Positions 22,675 through 30,469 are shown, counted from the first letter of the stretch. The stretch: DNA of 64,000 bases from Bifidobacterium bombi DSM 19703 (GCF_000737845.1 NZ_ATLK01000001.1:1488001-1552000), one strand, 5' to 3'. Notes: generated by a model from the letters alone, not told the origin. Translations and numbers: made by a program.

Positions 22675-23150
22675 TGGCGGAAACGATGGATACGGCCGCG
22701 CTGGCCGAGGTTCTGGATCCGAGAATCATCGTTACGGGTCTGGAAGCCAAAGGCAAGGAAGATGTCTTCCGTGACTTGGCTGATCGGCTCGAAGCGGCGA
22801 GATATGTCGCCGATGCGGATAGCTTCATCGACGCGATCCATGAACGTGAACAGCAGGGAGCCACTGGCATCGGTGGATACGTGGCCATACCGCATGGGCG
22901 TAGCGATACGGTCAAACGTAATGGCGTTGCAGTGGCCGTATTGAAAGATGAGATTCCGTGGGAGTCACTTGATGATACCGGAGCAAAAGTCGTGGTCTTG
23001 TTCGCTGTCGGTTCTGATGACGAAGGATCCAAGCGCCATCTGCAATTGCTTTCCTTGTTCGCACGCCGTCTGGCGAAGGCTGACGTGGTTAAGTCGCTCA
23101 TTGCCGCAACCGACGTGGATCAGGTGAAGGCCGCGTTGCTGAACGATTGA
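22674..23150 (+). CDS. PTS EIIA component, fructose/mannitol type
   Basis: 158 residues, usual length. Phosphorylatable His74 lies in GYVAIPHGRSD. ATGIGGYVAIPHG and the C-terminal LSLFARRLAK match the PTS_EIIA_2 family. It accepts phosphate from HPr and passes it to EIIB. The start ATG overlaps the previous stop (TAATG), indicating coupling. Stop to next gene is 56 nt, with AAAGGAG ahead of EIIB. Confidence 0.9.
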   Translation: MAETMDTAALAEVLDPRIIVTGLEAKGKEDVFRDLADRLEAARYVADADSFIDAIHEREQQGATGIGGYVAIPHGRSDTVKRNGVAVAVLKDEIPWESLDDTGAKVVVLFAVGSDDEGSKRHLQLLSLFARRLAKADVVKSLIAATDVDQVKAALLND

Positions 23151-23206
23151 GCGACCTGCATGGCCATTGAACATTTGATATTAACCATCAATCAAAGGAG
23201 AACAAT

Positions 23207-23518
23207 ATGAAAATTGTGGGAGTCACTGCGTGCACTATCGGTATCGCTCACACATACTTGGCGCAGCAAAAGCTTCAGGATGCGGCCGAGGCAGCCGGTG
23301 ATCAGATCAAGATCGAGACGCAGGGCACAATCGGCATAGAGAACGCATTGACCGACGAGGACATCGCCGGCGCTGATGTCGTGATTCTTGCGGTCGATAT
23401 CAAGATTGCGGACGAGGATAGGTTCAAAGGCAAGAAAGTGGTCAGGGTCTCAACGGACACGGCCATCAAATCACCCAACAAGCTTATCGAAAAGCTGCAC
23501 GAAATCGTCTCGAAGTAA
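23207..23518 (+). CDS. PTS EIIB component, fructose type
   Basis: 103 residues, the whole of a fructose-type EIIB. Cys9 in VTACTIGIAHTYLA is the phosphocysteine; the common form is ACPTGIAHT, so Pro-Thr is replaced by Thr-Ile. It takes phosphate from EIIA and gives it to sugar entering through EIIC. A strong AAAGGAG ribosome site precedes the ATG. Confidence 0.93.
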   Translation: MKIVGVTACTIGIAHTYLAQQKLQDAAEAAGDQIKIETQGTIGIENALTDEDIAGADVVILAVDIKIADEDRFKGKKVVRVSTDTAIKSPNKLIEKLHEIVSK

Positions 23519-23565
23519 TGAGGCGATAAGACATATAACAAATTAACCGAAACAAAGAAGTTATC

Positions 23566-24681
23566 ATGAAAGATTTTTGGAAAAAAGCTAATTTTAAAGG
23601 TCATTTGCTGACAGCTATCTCATACATGATCCCGATCGTGTGCGGAGCAGGTTTCATCATAGCCATAGGCATGGCATTCGGTGGCAAAAGCCAAGACGCT
23701 CTAGTTATGGGCAAATTCGACTTCTGGCAGGCTATGGCTACCCTCGGTGGTAAGGCTCTTGGTCTGCTTCCTGTGATCATTGCCACTGGAATTGCCTTTT
23801 CCATCGCCGGGAAACCGGGCATCGCCCCTGGCTTCGTCACTGGTCTCGCCGCAGTATCCATCAGCGCGGGCTTCATTGGAGGTATGATCGGTGGTTATAT
23901 AGCCGGTTGGCTTGCCTTTGCGGTGCTTAAGTATTTCAAAGTGCCGAAGTGGGCCAAAGGTCTTATGCCGACATTGATCGTACCGTTTATCGCATCGCTG
24001 CTCAGCGGCCTGATTATGGTCTACATCATAGGCACTCCCGTCTCCTGGTTCACTGATTGGCTTACGAACTTGCTGAAGAGCCTTAATGGTGCTTCAAACT
24101 TGGTTCTCGGCGGCGTCATCGGTGGTTTGAGCATTGTTGATTTCGGCGGACCCATCAACAAGACGGTATTCGCGTTCGCCCTCACTTTGCAGGCACAGGG
24201 TATCAATGGTCCTGTCACAGCGCTGCAATTGACCAATACGGCAACTCCAATTGGCTTCGGTTTCGCCTATCTCGTGGCCAAGCTGTTGCGTAAACGCATT
24301 TATACCCATGAAGAGGTTGAGACGCTTAAGTCGTCCGTCCCGATGGGCGTGGTCAACATCGTCGAAGGGACCATCCCGATCGTGATGAATGATCTCGTTC
24401 GTGGTGTTGTGGCCGCTGCTCTTGGTGGTATTTGCGAAGGTGCGACGCTGATGGCACTGACCGGTGCGAAGGGTGCGACCGTTCCGTTTGGTGGTTTCCT
24501 CATGCTGCCGACCATGGGCTCGCTGTGGTGGGTCGGTCTATTGGCGATTGCTGCGAACGTTGTGGTCACAGGCGTGGTGTACGCGCTGATCAAGAAGGAC
24601 ATTCCTGAGGGCAGTGAACAAGCTGTCTCTGACGCCGATGATGAGGAAGAACTGAATCTGGACGACATCCAGGTCATGTGA
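23566..24681 (+). CDS. PTS EIIC component (sugar channel), fructose type
   Basis: 371 residues with about nine to ten hydrophobic segments. Family features are AISYMIPIVCGAGFIIAIG near the N-terminus and VEGTIPIVMND, which corresponds to the E-G-A-I-P sugar-site motif of EIIC. The C-terminus ends in an acidic tail. It forms the membrane pore that binds and translocates the sugar while EIIB phosphorylates it. Separate A, B and C proteins, rather than the fused FruA, resemble the Frv/Frw-like systems. The linked epimerase points to a ketohexose other than fructose itself. Confidence 0.92.
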   Translation: MKDFWKKANFKGHLLTAISYMIPIVCGAGFIIAIGMAFGGKSQDALVMGKFDFWQAMATLGGKALGLLPVIIATGIAFSIAGKPGIAPGFVTGLAAVSISAGFIGGMIGGYIAGWLAFAVLKYFKVPKWAKGLMPTLIVPFIASLLSGLIMVYIIGTPVSWFTDWLTNLLKSLNGASNLVLGGVIGGLSIVDFGGPINKTVFAFALTLQAQGINGPVTALQLTNTATPIGFGFAYLVAKLLRKRIYTHEEVETLKSSVPMGVVNIVEGTIPIVMNDLVRGVVAAALGGICEGATLMALTGAKGATVPFGGFLMLPTMGSLWWVGLLAIAANVVVTGVVYALIKKDIPEGSEQAVSDADDEEELNLDDIQVM

Positions 24682-24741
24682 ATGTGATGTCGGGCGCGGT
24701 TCATGAAATCCCGCGCCAGCATCGAAATGAAAGGAAGATTT

Positions 24742-25485
24742 ATGTCGATGGATTCGACATCAACACTCAAAGAACGTGAAATCGCACTCGCTCCATCGCT
24801 GATGACGATGGATCTCGATCAATTTAAGGAACAGCTGACTTTCCTTGACACGAGGGTCAATCAGTATCATATTGACATCATGGACGGTCATTTCGTCCCT
24901 AACATCACTCTTTCACCTTGGTTCATAGAAGAGGCGCGTAAGATTTCGAACCTGCCGATGAGTGCGCACCTGATGGTGACCGACGCGACTTTTTGGGTTC
25001 AGCAGCTCGTTGACATCAAGTGTGAAGAGATAAGCATGCCCGTGGAAGTAACCAATGGAGTGGCTTTCAGATTGATCGATCAGATTCATGATGCCGGGCT
25101 TAAAGCCGGCATGGTCATGAATCCAGAGACACCGGTGAGTTCGTTGATGCCGTTCATTGATCAGCTTGACAGCGTCATGGTGATGACGATCGATCCGGGG
25201 TTTGCGGGTCAACGTTTTCTTCAGGTGTGTCTCGACAAGATCGTTGAGCTGCGACGGCTTCGAGAGGAGCATGGTTACCGCTACAGGATTCAGATGGATG
25301 GTTCCACGAATCTGGCGCATTGGAAGATGATCTCTGATGCGGATCCGGATGTCTATGTCATCGGGCGCAGCGGGCTCTTCGGTCTGACCGATAACATAGC
25401 GGATTCCTGGAAGCAGATGGTTCAGGAATATGAAATGTCCACAGGCTATCGGTTCGACACGGGAATGCCTGACTGCAGGAAGTGA
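24742..25485 (+). CDS. Ribulose/allulose-phosphate 3-epimerase family (AlsE-like)
   Basis: 247 residues from the ATG at 24742 (AAGGAAG upstream); the ATG at 24703 is unlikely. A TIM-barrel epimerase: APSLM with Ser, HIDIMDGHFVPN with His and Asp metal ligands, SAHLMV with the third metal His, MTIDPGFAGQ phosphate loop, and MDGST with the catalytic Asp. LMTMDLDQFKEQ, NPETPV and the DGST-N motif follow E. coli AlsE (D-allulose-6-P 3-epimerase) more than Rpe. The His usually found in the TLHPE/TFHVE segment is replaced (ISMPVEVT). In this operon it would convert an imported ketohexose-6-phosphate to fructose-6-phosphate, the entry point of the bifid shunt. A ribulose-phosphate substrate cannot be excluded. 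Confidence 0.82.
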   Translation: MSMDSTSTLKEREIALAPSLMTMDLDQFKEQLTFLDTRVNQYHIDIMDGHFVPNITLSPWFIEEARKISNLPMSAHLMVTDATFWVQQLVDIKCEEISMPVEVTNGVAFRLIDQIHDAGLKAGMVMNPETPVSSLMPFIDQLDSVMVMTIDPGFAGQRFLQVCLDKIVELRRLREEHGYRYRIQMDGSTNLAHWKMISDADPDVYVIGRSGLFGLTDNIADSWKQMVQEYEMSTGYRFDTGMPDCRK

Positions 25486-25839
25486 TATGGAAGCGGCTGC
25501 GTGTGTGCGGGGAATCCGCACACCGTTGCCGCTATGCTTAAGGTTCCTCGTTTCGTTGTAATGTGGAACCTGCTTACGCACCTTGTTCAGGTGCGTTGGG
25601 TCAATGACCGTTGCCCGTGACCAATGATTTAGGGTCGCAGGCAACGGCGCCTATGAATTGTATCCGGTGCTGGCATACAGTCGTAAATCCAATGATGGTA
25701 CTTCAAATACCGTGCTATGGCGCGGTTTCCTCATATTGTTTCACACCCGAAGGATGTTAAAGCGAAGCCTTACATGCAAGGTTTGTCGATTGTCGATTTG
25801 CACCGCGATGAGATGTCACGAAAATTAAGGAGAGGAATT
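25486..25839. other. Intergenic region between epimerase gene and ptsH with a nested hairpin
   Basis: A two-tier hairpin lies just after the epimerase stop: outer arms AGCGGC (25492-25497) and GCCGCT (25528-25533), inner arms GTGTGCGG (25503-25510) and CCGCACAC (25516-25523). No T-run follows, so it may be a weak terminator or an mRNA stabiliser that separates transporter genes from ptsHI. The rest (25540-25820) shows no gene; AAGGAGAGG lies before ptsH. Confidence 0.5.
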
Positions 25840-26103
25840 ATGGCGCGTTCATTCACGTTTGTTGTGACTGATCCGAATGGCCTTCATGCAAGACCAGCAA
25901 GTGAGCTTGTGTCCAAGGCTCAGGCTTGTCAGTCGCAGGTCACCGTCGGTTTGGGAGAATCCGTCGCTGATGCGAAAAGCATCCTTGGCATCATGGGCCT
26001 GGGCGTCAAGTGTGGTGACATGCTTACGGTTAGAGTCGAAGGGAAGGACGAGGAAAGCGCAGCGCAGAATTTGGAGCGTTTCTTTAAGGAGAACTTGAAA
26101 TGA
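25840..26103 (+). CDS. ptsH: Phosphocarrier protein HPr
   Basis: 87 residues from the ATG at 25840, chosen for AAGGAGAGG upstream and the family N-terminus. His16 in NGLHARPASELVSKA is the phosphorylation site for enzyme I. Ser in DAKSILGIMGLG corresponds to the regulatory Ser46 used by HPr kinase in Firmicutes. The stop overlaps the enzyme I start (ATGA). Confidence 0.95.
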   Translation: MARSFTFVVTDPNGLHARPASELVSKAQACQSQVTVGLGESVADAKSILGIMGLGVKCGDMLTVRVEGKDEESAAQNLERFFKENLK

Positions 26104-27725
26104 AGACGATTCAAGGTACAGGTGTGTCGGCCGGTATCGCCATAGGGCACATATCGGTTTTGAAGGAAAAGGAAACAGTGGTACGCCAAGAAGTGAAGGA
26201 CACCGTTGCGGAAATCGAGCGTTTCCGTGGGGCCCAGAGCCAAGCAGTGGCCCAGCTCGATGCGCTGCGCACCAGCACGGCTGCTGATCTCGGCGAGGAC
26301 AAGGCACAACTATTTGATGCTCATAAGCTCATGGTTCAAGATCCCGGTTATGTGGACAACGTTGAGCGGATGATCACCGATGAAGGCGTAAATGCTGAAT
26401 ATGCCGTCCATGCGACGGGAGAAAAGTTCGCGGAGATGTTCTCGCGAATGGATAATGAGTACATGAAATCCCGAGCTGCCGATGTGCGTGATGTATCAGA
26501 GCGACTGATTGCGGCATTGACGGGGGAGTCTGAAGGCACTGGGAAGAAGACCGAGAATCAAGGGCCTCACATCATCATGGCTGAGGATTTGACCCCTAGC
26601 CAAACCGCGCAGCTCGATAGGACGACAATTATGGCGCTGGTCACTTCAAAAGGCTCCCGGAACGCGCACACCGCCATTTTGGCTCGTACGATGGCTTTGC
26701 CTGCGGTCATCGGTATCGGTGATTCGTTTGACGAGCGTGATGATGGTAAACAGGCCGTTGTTGATGGTGATGAGGGGGTGGTGATCGTCGATCCCGATGA
26801 AACAACCCTTCGCGAATATCAAGAAAAGCAGCGCCGATATTCGGAGCATCAGCGCTTGCTGCAGGAGCTCAAGGGCAAACCGACCCAGACTTCAAAGGGA
26901 CAGCGAATCAAGCTGTATGCCAATATTGGCCGACCATCCGATGTGGATGATGTGCTCGCCAACGATGCCGAGGGCATCGGCTTGTTCCGCAGCGAATTCC
27001 TTTACCTCGACAGCCAGGATTATCCAACAGAGGAATTCCAGTTCAACGCTTACCGTGAGGTGGCACAGCGGATGGAAGGCAAGAACGTCGTCATCCGCAC
27101 GCTTGATATCGGTGCTGACAAGCAGGTGGGTTACTTTGGTCTGGAACATGAGGCGAATCCGGCGCTTGGATACCGCGCCATCCGAATCTGCCTGACTCGT
27201 CCCGAGATCTTCAAAGTGCAGCTTCGTGCGATTCTGAGGGCCTCTGCGTTCGGCAACATCTCCATCATGCTGCCGATGATTACTTCCGTGAACGAGGTGC
27301 ATGACGCCAAAGCGATCATTGAAGCGGTGAAGGCGCAATTGCGCAGCGAGCATGTGGATTTCGATGAACGCATCAAAGTTGGCATTATGATTGAAACGCC
27401 CGCTTCCGTAATAATGGCGCCTGAACTGGCTCGGGAGGTTGATTTCTTCTCCATTGGCACGAATGACCTGACTCAGTACACATTGGCCTGCGATCGGCAG
27501 AACCCGAACTTGTCACGATTTGCAGATCCGCATTCCCCTGCTGTCCTGCGCATGATAGCCATGACGGCGAAGGCTGCGCATGACGCCGGTATTTGGTGCG
27601 GAATATGCGGAGAGCTCGGGGCAGATCGCGAGCTTACCCAGACTTTCGTGGATGATGGCATCGACGAGCTTTCCGTCACTCCAAGCAGTGTGCTTCCGGT
27701 ACGGGAGATCGTTCGAGAGCATTAA
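26100..27725 (+). CDS. ptsI: PTS enzyme I (phosphoenolpyruvate-protein phosphotransferase)
   Basis: 541 residues, slightly shorter than the usual 570. N-terminal HPr-binding and swivelling domain with His190 in GSRNAHTAILAR (most enzymes have GGRTSHTAI), then the PEP-binding TIM barrel: GIGLFRSEFLYL, RTLDIGADK, IMLPMITSV, GIMIETPASV, FFSIGTNDLTQYTLACDR and the GICGELGAD Cys motif. It transfers phosphate from PEP to HPr. Coupled to ptsH by a 4-nt overlap. Placing ptsHI directly after a sugar-specific EII set and a pathway enzyme is unusual: this copy could be dedicated to the operon or be the only one in the genome. Confidence 0.95.
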   Translation: MKTIQGTGVSAGIAIGHISVLKEKETVVRQEVKDTVAEIERFRGAQSQAVAQLDALRTSTAADLGEDKAQLFDAHKLMVQDPGYVDNVERMITDEGVNAEYAVHATGEKFAEMFSRMDNEYMKSRAADVRDVSERLIAALTGESEGTGKKTENQGPHIIMAEDLTPSQTAQLDRTTIMALVTSKGSRNAHTAILARTMALPAVIGIGDSFDERDDGKQAVVDGDEGVVIVDPDETTLREYQEKQRRYSEHQRLLQELKGKPTQTSKGQRIKLYANIGRPSDVDDVLANDAEGIGLFRSEFLYLDSQDYPTEEFQFNAYREVAQRMEGKNVVIRTLDIGADKQVGYFGLEHEANPALGYRAIRICLTRPEIFKVQLRAILRASAFGNISIMLPMITSVNEVHDAKAIIEAVKAQLRSEHVDFDERIKVGIMIETPASVIMAPELAREVDFFSIGTNDLTQYTLACDRQNPNLSRFADPHSPAVLRMIAMTAKAAHDAGIWCGICGELGADRELTQTFVDDGIDELSVTPSSVLPVREIVREH

Positions 27726-27761
27726 CTTCTTCGGCATCGACTTCATTGCATTGACGAATCG

Positions 27762-27814
27762 CGGACCCATATGGGTTTTCCTGATTGTTCTTGGAAACGC
27801 GCCATATGGGTCCG
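27762..27814. repeat. Perfect 13-bp inverted repeat between ptsI and the aldo/keto reductase gene
   Basis: Arms CGGACCCATATGG (27762-27774) and CCATATGGGTCCG (27802-27814) are perfectly complementary, with inner arms TTTCC and GGAAA extending the hairpin. Each arm is itself palindromic around CCATATGG. No T-run follows. It may be a factor-independent RNA structure or a pair of operator half-sites. Confidence 0.6.
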
Positions 27815-27948
27815 TGTTGTACTGCGCCGATCGTGTGTTACAGAATCGGTGTACCTTAAGCATGGTTTCGTTTGTCGCCAACGAGCGTGTATCGTTGACT
27901 ACGAATATTGACGCATCGCGCCGTCGCGATGTCGGGGGAGGAGTGACT

Positions 27949-28962
27949 ATGAAATACAGTGAACTGGGGCGGTCAGACATCCATGCCTCTCGCGTCGCGC
28001 TCGGGGCGATGCGCATGAATGCCAAAACGCCCGATGAGGCACGTGACGTGGTGGGTACTGCACTTTCGTCAGGAATCGATTTCTTCGACACGGCAGATTG
28101 CTATGCGGCAGGCGAGAGCAGCAGAAGGCTCGGTCAGGCCTTGAAAGACCTTGATGTCGAACGTGGCTCCATATATATCCAAACGAAGATCGGCATCTAC
28201 CGTGACCCGGTCACTGATGCGATCGAACGATATGATTTTTCGAAGCGGTATTTGCTCGATGCAGTTGACGGCGAGCTGAGGAACCTGCAGACGGACTACC
28301 TTGACTTCGTCCTGTTGCACCGTCCTGATACGTTGGTGGATCTTGATGAGCTTTCAGAGGCGCTCGACGAGCTGGGTACCAGCGGCAAGGTGCGGCATTT
28401 TGGCGTGAGCAACGTCAATCCGCTACAGGTCGAGTTGTTGCAAAGCGCCGTGAGCCGGAAGTTGGAAGTCAATCAGTTGCAATTTGGACTCGGACATACC
28501 GGCATGATTCAGCAGGAGTTCCATGTCAACATGGATGACGCGCCGAGCGTGGACCACGATGGAGGTCTCATCAGCTATTCGCGTCTGAGGAACATGACAA
28601 TACAGGCATGGAGTCCCTTCCAATACGGGTTCTTTAAGGGGGTGTTCCTTGATGACCCACGGTTCCCGGAGCTCAACGCGCGGTTGAAAGCCATCGCGGA
28701 TGAACATGCCGTGGATAAAAGCGCGATAGCTGTGGCATGGATTCTTAAGCATCCGGCGATGATGCAGGTCCTCATCGGTTCCATGACGCCCGGCAGGATT
28801 ACCCGAATGGCGCAGGGAGCTGACGTGGATCTTACGGCGCAGGAATGGTACGGTCTGTACATGGCCGCCGGCAACGATCTGCCTAGATGCCGTTTTCTTG
28901 GTGTCTTGCACGTAGCAAACCGCGATAGCGTTCGCTACGTGCAAGACCGATGCGTACAATAG
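27949..28962 (+). CDS. Aldo/keto reductase
   Basis: 337 residues from the ATG at 27949 with GGGGGAGG 8-13 nt upstream. A (beta/alpha)8 NADPH-dependent oxidoreductase: DFFDTADCYAAGESSRRLG holds the catalytic Asp and Tyr, YIQTKIG the Lys, and VLLHRPD the His. GVSNVNPLQVELL and VAWILKHPAMMQVLIGS fit the cofactor-binding part. It resembles the YdhF group. Its substrate is unknown; at the end of the PTS region it could act on a sugar or sugar-derived carbonyl. The last codons run into a perfect inverted repeat and the promoter of the next gene, so the C-terminal tail (about 20 residues) is not family-conserved. Confidence 0.88.
   Translation: MKYSELGRSDIHASRVALGAMRMNAKTPDEARDVVGTALSSGIDFFDTADCYAAGESSRRLGQALKDLDVERGSIYIQTKIGIYRDPVTDAIERYDFSKRYLLDAVDGELRNLQTDYLDFVLLHRPDTLVDLDELSEALDELGTSGKVRHFGVSNVNPLQVELLQSAVSRKLEVNQLQFGLGHTGMIQQEFHVNMDDAPSVDHDGGLISYSRLRNMTIQAWSPFQYGFFKGVFLDDPRFPELNARLKAIADEHAVDKSAIAVAWILKHPAMMQVLIGSMTPGRITRMAQGADVDLTAQEWYGLYMAAGNDLPRCRFLGVLHVANRDSVRYVQDRCVQ
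28903..28947. repeat. Perfect 14-bp inverted repeat overlapping the 3' end of the reductase gene
   Basis: GTCTTGCACGTAGC (28903-28916) and GCTACGTGCAAGAC (28934-28947), 17-nt loop. The right arm overlaps the -35 region of the next gene, so it could serve as a transcription attenuator of the reductase message or as an operator. Confidence 0.6.
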
Positions 28963-28969
28963 GGACGTG
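28955..28969 (+). promoter_or_regulatory. -10 element and leaderless GTG start of the zinc-ribbon gene
   Basis: TACAAT (28955-28960) ends 6 nt before GTG (28967-28969). The ribosome site is absent, so the transcript probably begins at the GTG. No strong -35 (TTCGCT at 28931-28936). Confidence 0.45.
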
Positions 28970-29218
28970 CACTACTTCACTCCCAAACGTTGCCCTTCCT
29001 CCAATAAAATCATGTACCACGACAGAGTACAGGCGCTTCGTGCGGCGGAGCAGAGCTTCATCGAGCGGGGAACGGAACTTTGGGTATATCGTTGTGAATT
29101 CTGCGGCCGGTGGCATCTGACGCACCACGACCCGAAGAATTCCATGGGGACGATGCAGCATTACAAGGGTGCAGGTCGGCCGAGATCCCGTAAACGGGGC
29201 TATAAGCCGCGCTATTGA
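28967..29218 (+). CDS. Small basic protein with a zinc-ribbon-like motif
   Basis: 83 residues, not assigned to a characterised family. KRCPSSNKIMYHDRVQALRA begins the chain; YRCEFCGRWHLTHH in the middle has CxxC followed by WHLT. This resembles the short treble-clef/zinc-ribbon proteins common in actinobacteria and their phages. The C-terminus is a basic Arg/Lys-rich tail (RPRSRKRGYKPRY) suited to nucleic-acid binding. Starts with GTG, probably leaderless. Function unknown; codon use resembles its neighbours. Confidence 0.7.
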   Translation: MHYFTPKRCPSSNKIMYHDRVQALRAAEQSFIERGTELWVYRCEFCGRWHLTHHDPKNSMGTMQHYKGAGRPRSRKRGYKPRY

Positions 29219-29272
29219 ACGAATTAGGCAAGGTGGGGAAGTCCTTTGGATCGATGCCCGTTTTCGGCTCGG

Positions 29273-29352
29273 CACATAGCGATGACGCGAGTGCGCAGCG
29301 ATGACGCGGGCACACAGCGATGATCTTGGTGCGCAGCGATGACGCCGCCACG
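29273..29352. repeat. Four imperfect tandem copies of a 21-bp unit
   Basis: Copies at 29273-29293, 29294-29314, 29315-29331 (shortened to 17 bp) and 29332-29352 share the core CAGCGATGA (TAGCGATGA in the first) within an alternating GCGCAGCGATGACGC context. Confidence 0.65.
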
Positions 29353-29441
29353 AGGCTGTTGTTCCGATTGGTTATCGTCAATGGTTTTCGTTGCGTTATC
29401 CCAAAGGTTTCCGTCCAATGGTTCGGCCAGATGATTTTGTC

Positions 29442-29480
29442 TCGTGTAGTCTTGTCGCATAGTCTTGTCGTGTAGTCTTG
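29442..29480. repeat. Three tandem copies of a 13-bp unit
   Basis: TCGTGTAGTCTTG at 29442-29454 and 29468-29480, with TCGCATAGTCTTG between (29455-29467). Only two bases differ. Confidence 0.75.
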
Positions 29481-29626
29481 TCACACGGATTTGACCGCCT
29501 AGCCTGGCTGGTCCCGGAATCGAAGGCGTGTGCTGCGAATCGACGGTCCTGCGGGTTCTGGTGACGTTTTTGCGGTCATGCATTGCCGGTTGTGTAGAAT
29601 GACGGTGGCAATAAGGAACGAGTGAC

Positions 29627-30469
29627 ATGGCTGAAAGGCGAATCGGTATGGTGATGGCAATGACTGGTGAGAAGGTAAGTAAACGCAGCGATCCGGCGGT
29701 GCAGCGGATTTTGGATATAACCAAACATTCCAGGCAGAACGCGAAGACCATTCTACTTGAGGATGAGGAGCCCACATTACAGGCGGTGAACGCCGGGGTG
29801 AAGGTTCAGGAGTTGTATTTTGCAGAGAACTTTCCACCGGCGCAGACCGTGCTCGACATGGCCGGTGACAGGCGCATACCGGTGAGGCCCGTGACCAACG
29901 AGATTTTAAGACTGCTTTTCCCCGCAGGAAAAAAGCCCAAGCTTTTCGGCGTCGCCACTGCGCCTCGGGCGCTCACCTTGGATGTGCTTGCCTCGGGGAG
30001 GCAGGACTTCGTCGTGCTCGACGGGGTGAAGATAGTGGGGAACATCGGCGCCATCATCCGTACCTCATATGCGTTGGGTGCTTCCGGAGTGGTATTGCTC
30101 GACAGCGATTTGGAACGGATCAGCGACGCGCGTCTCATTCGCTCCAGCCGGGGGTATGTATTTTCATTGCCTGTGGTGCTCAGCGACTCCGGTAGCTTAC
30201 GGGAGTTCCTCAAGCGCGAGGGGGTTCGGCCTGTGCTGTTTGATGCACATGGGCGCACGGATCTGCGTTCATTGAGCGGTCTGGACAATCGATTGGCCTT
30301 CGTCATGGGCAGCGAGAAGCGAGGCCCCTCGTTCAATGCAGATGGGCTTGATCCCGCGACCGTGTCGATTCCGATGATTGACGAAGTCGAGTCCCTCAAC
30401 GTTTCGGTGGCCACCGGCATAGCGCTTCAGCAACGCATGGAGCGCAACATCGCGCTGCATAAGGCATAA
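29627..30469 (+). CDS. SPOUT 23S rRNA 2'-O-methyltransferase, TsnR/NshR (thiostrepton-resistance) type
   Basis: 280 residues. The N-terminal SDPAVQRILDITKHSR and LLEDEEP blocks correspond to the target-binding domain found in thiostrepton-resistance methylases of Streptomyces (TsnR, NshR). The C-terminal SpoU domain has NIGAIIRTSYALGASG, SSRGYVFSLPVVLS, GSEKRGPS and IPMIDEVESLNVSVATGIAL, which form the trefoil-knot AdoMet site with conserved Asn, Arg, Glu and Asn. The characterised relatives methylate A1067 of 23S rRNA and block thiopeptide binding. That activity here is inferred from family likeness; an ordinary TrmH-type rRNA methyltransferase is the alternative. The 23S gene in this window keeps the target adenosine (17929). 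No thiopeptide biosynthesis genes are near. Confidence 0.78.
   Translation: MAERRIGMVMAMTGEKVSKRSDPAVQRILDITKHSRQNAKTILLEDEEPTLQAVNAGVKVQELYFAENFPPAQTVLDMAGDRRIPVRPVTNEILRLLFPAGKKPKLFGVATAPRALTLDVLASGRQDFVVLDGVKIVGNIGAIIRTSYALGASGVVLLDSDLERISDARLIRSSRGYVFSLPVVLSDSGSLREFLKREGVRPVLFDAHGRTDLRSLSGLDNRLAFVMGSEKRGPSFNADGLDPATVSIPMIDEVESLNVSVATGIALQQRMERNIALHKA

Larger units (their letters stand above)
29219..29626. other. Intergenic region with two short tandem repeat arrays
   Basis: Two separate arrays (entered individually) occupy the centre and the middle-right. Otherwise no gene, tRNA or terminator was recognised. The AAGGAAC before the next gene lies at about 29613. Confidence 0.5.

Noticed and set aside
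29273-29480. CRISPR array
   Set aside because: The repeat units are adjacent without spacers and differ between the two arrays; no cas genes nearby.
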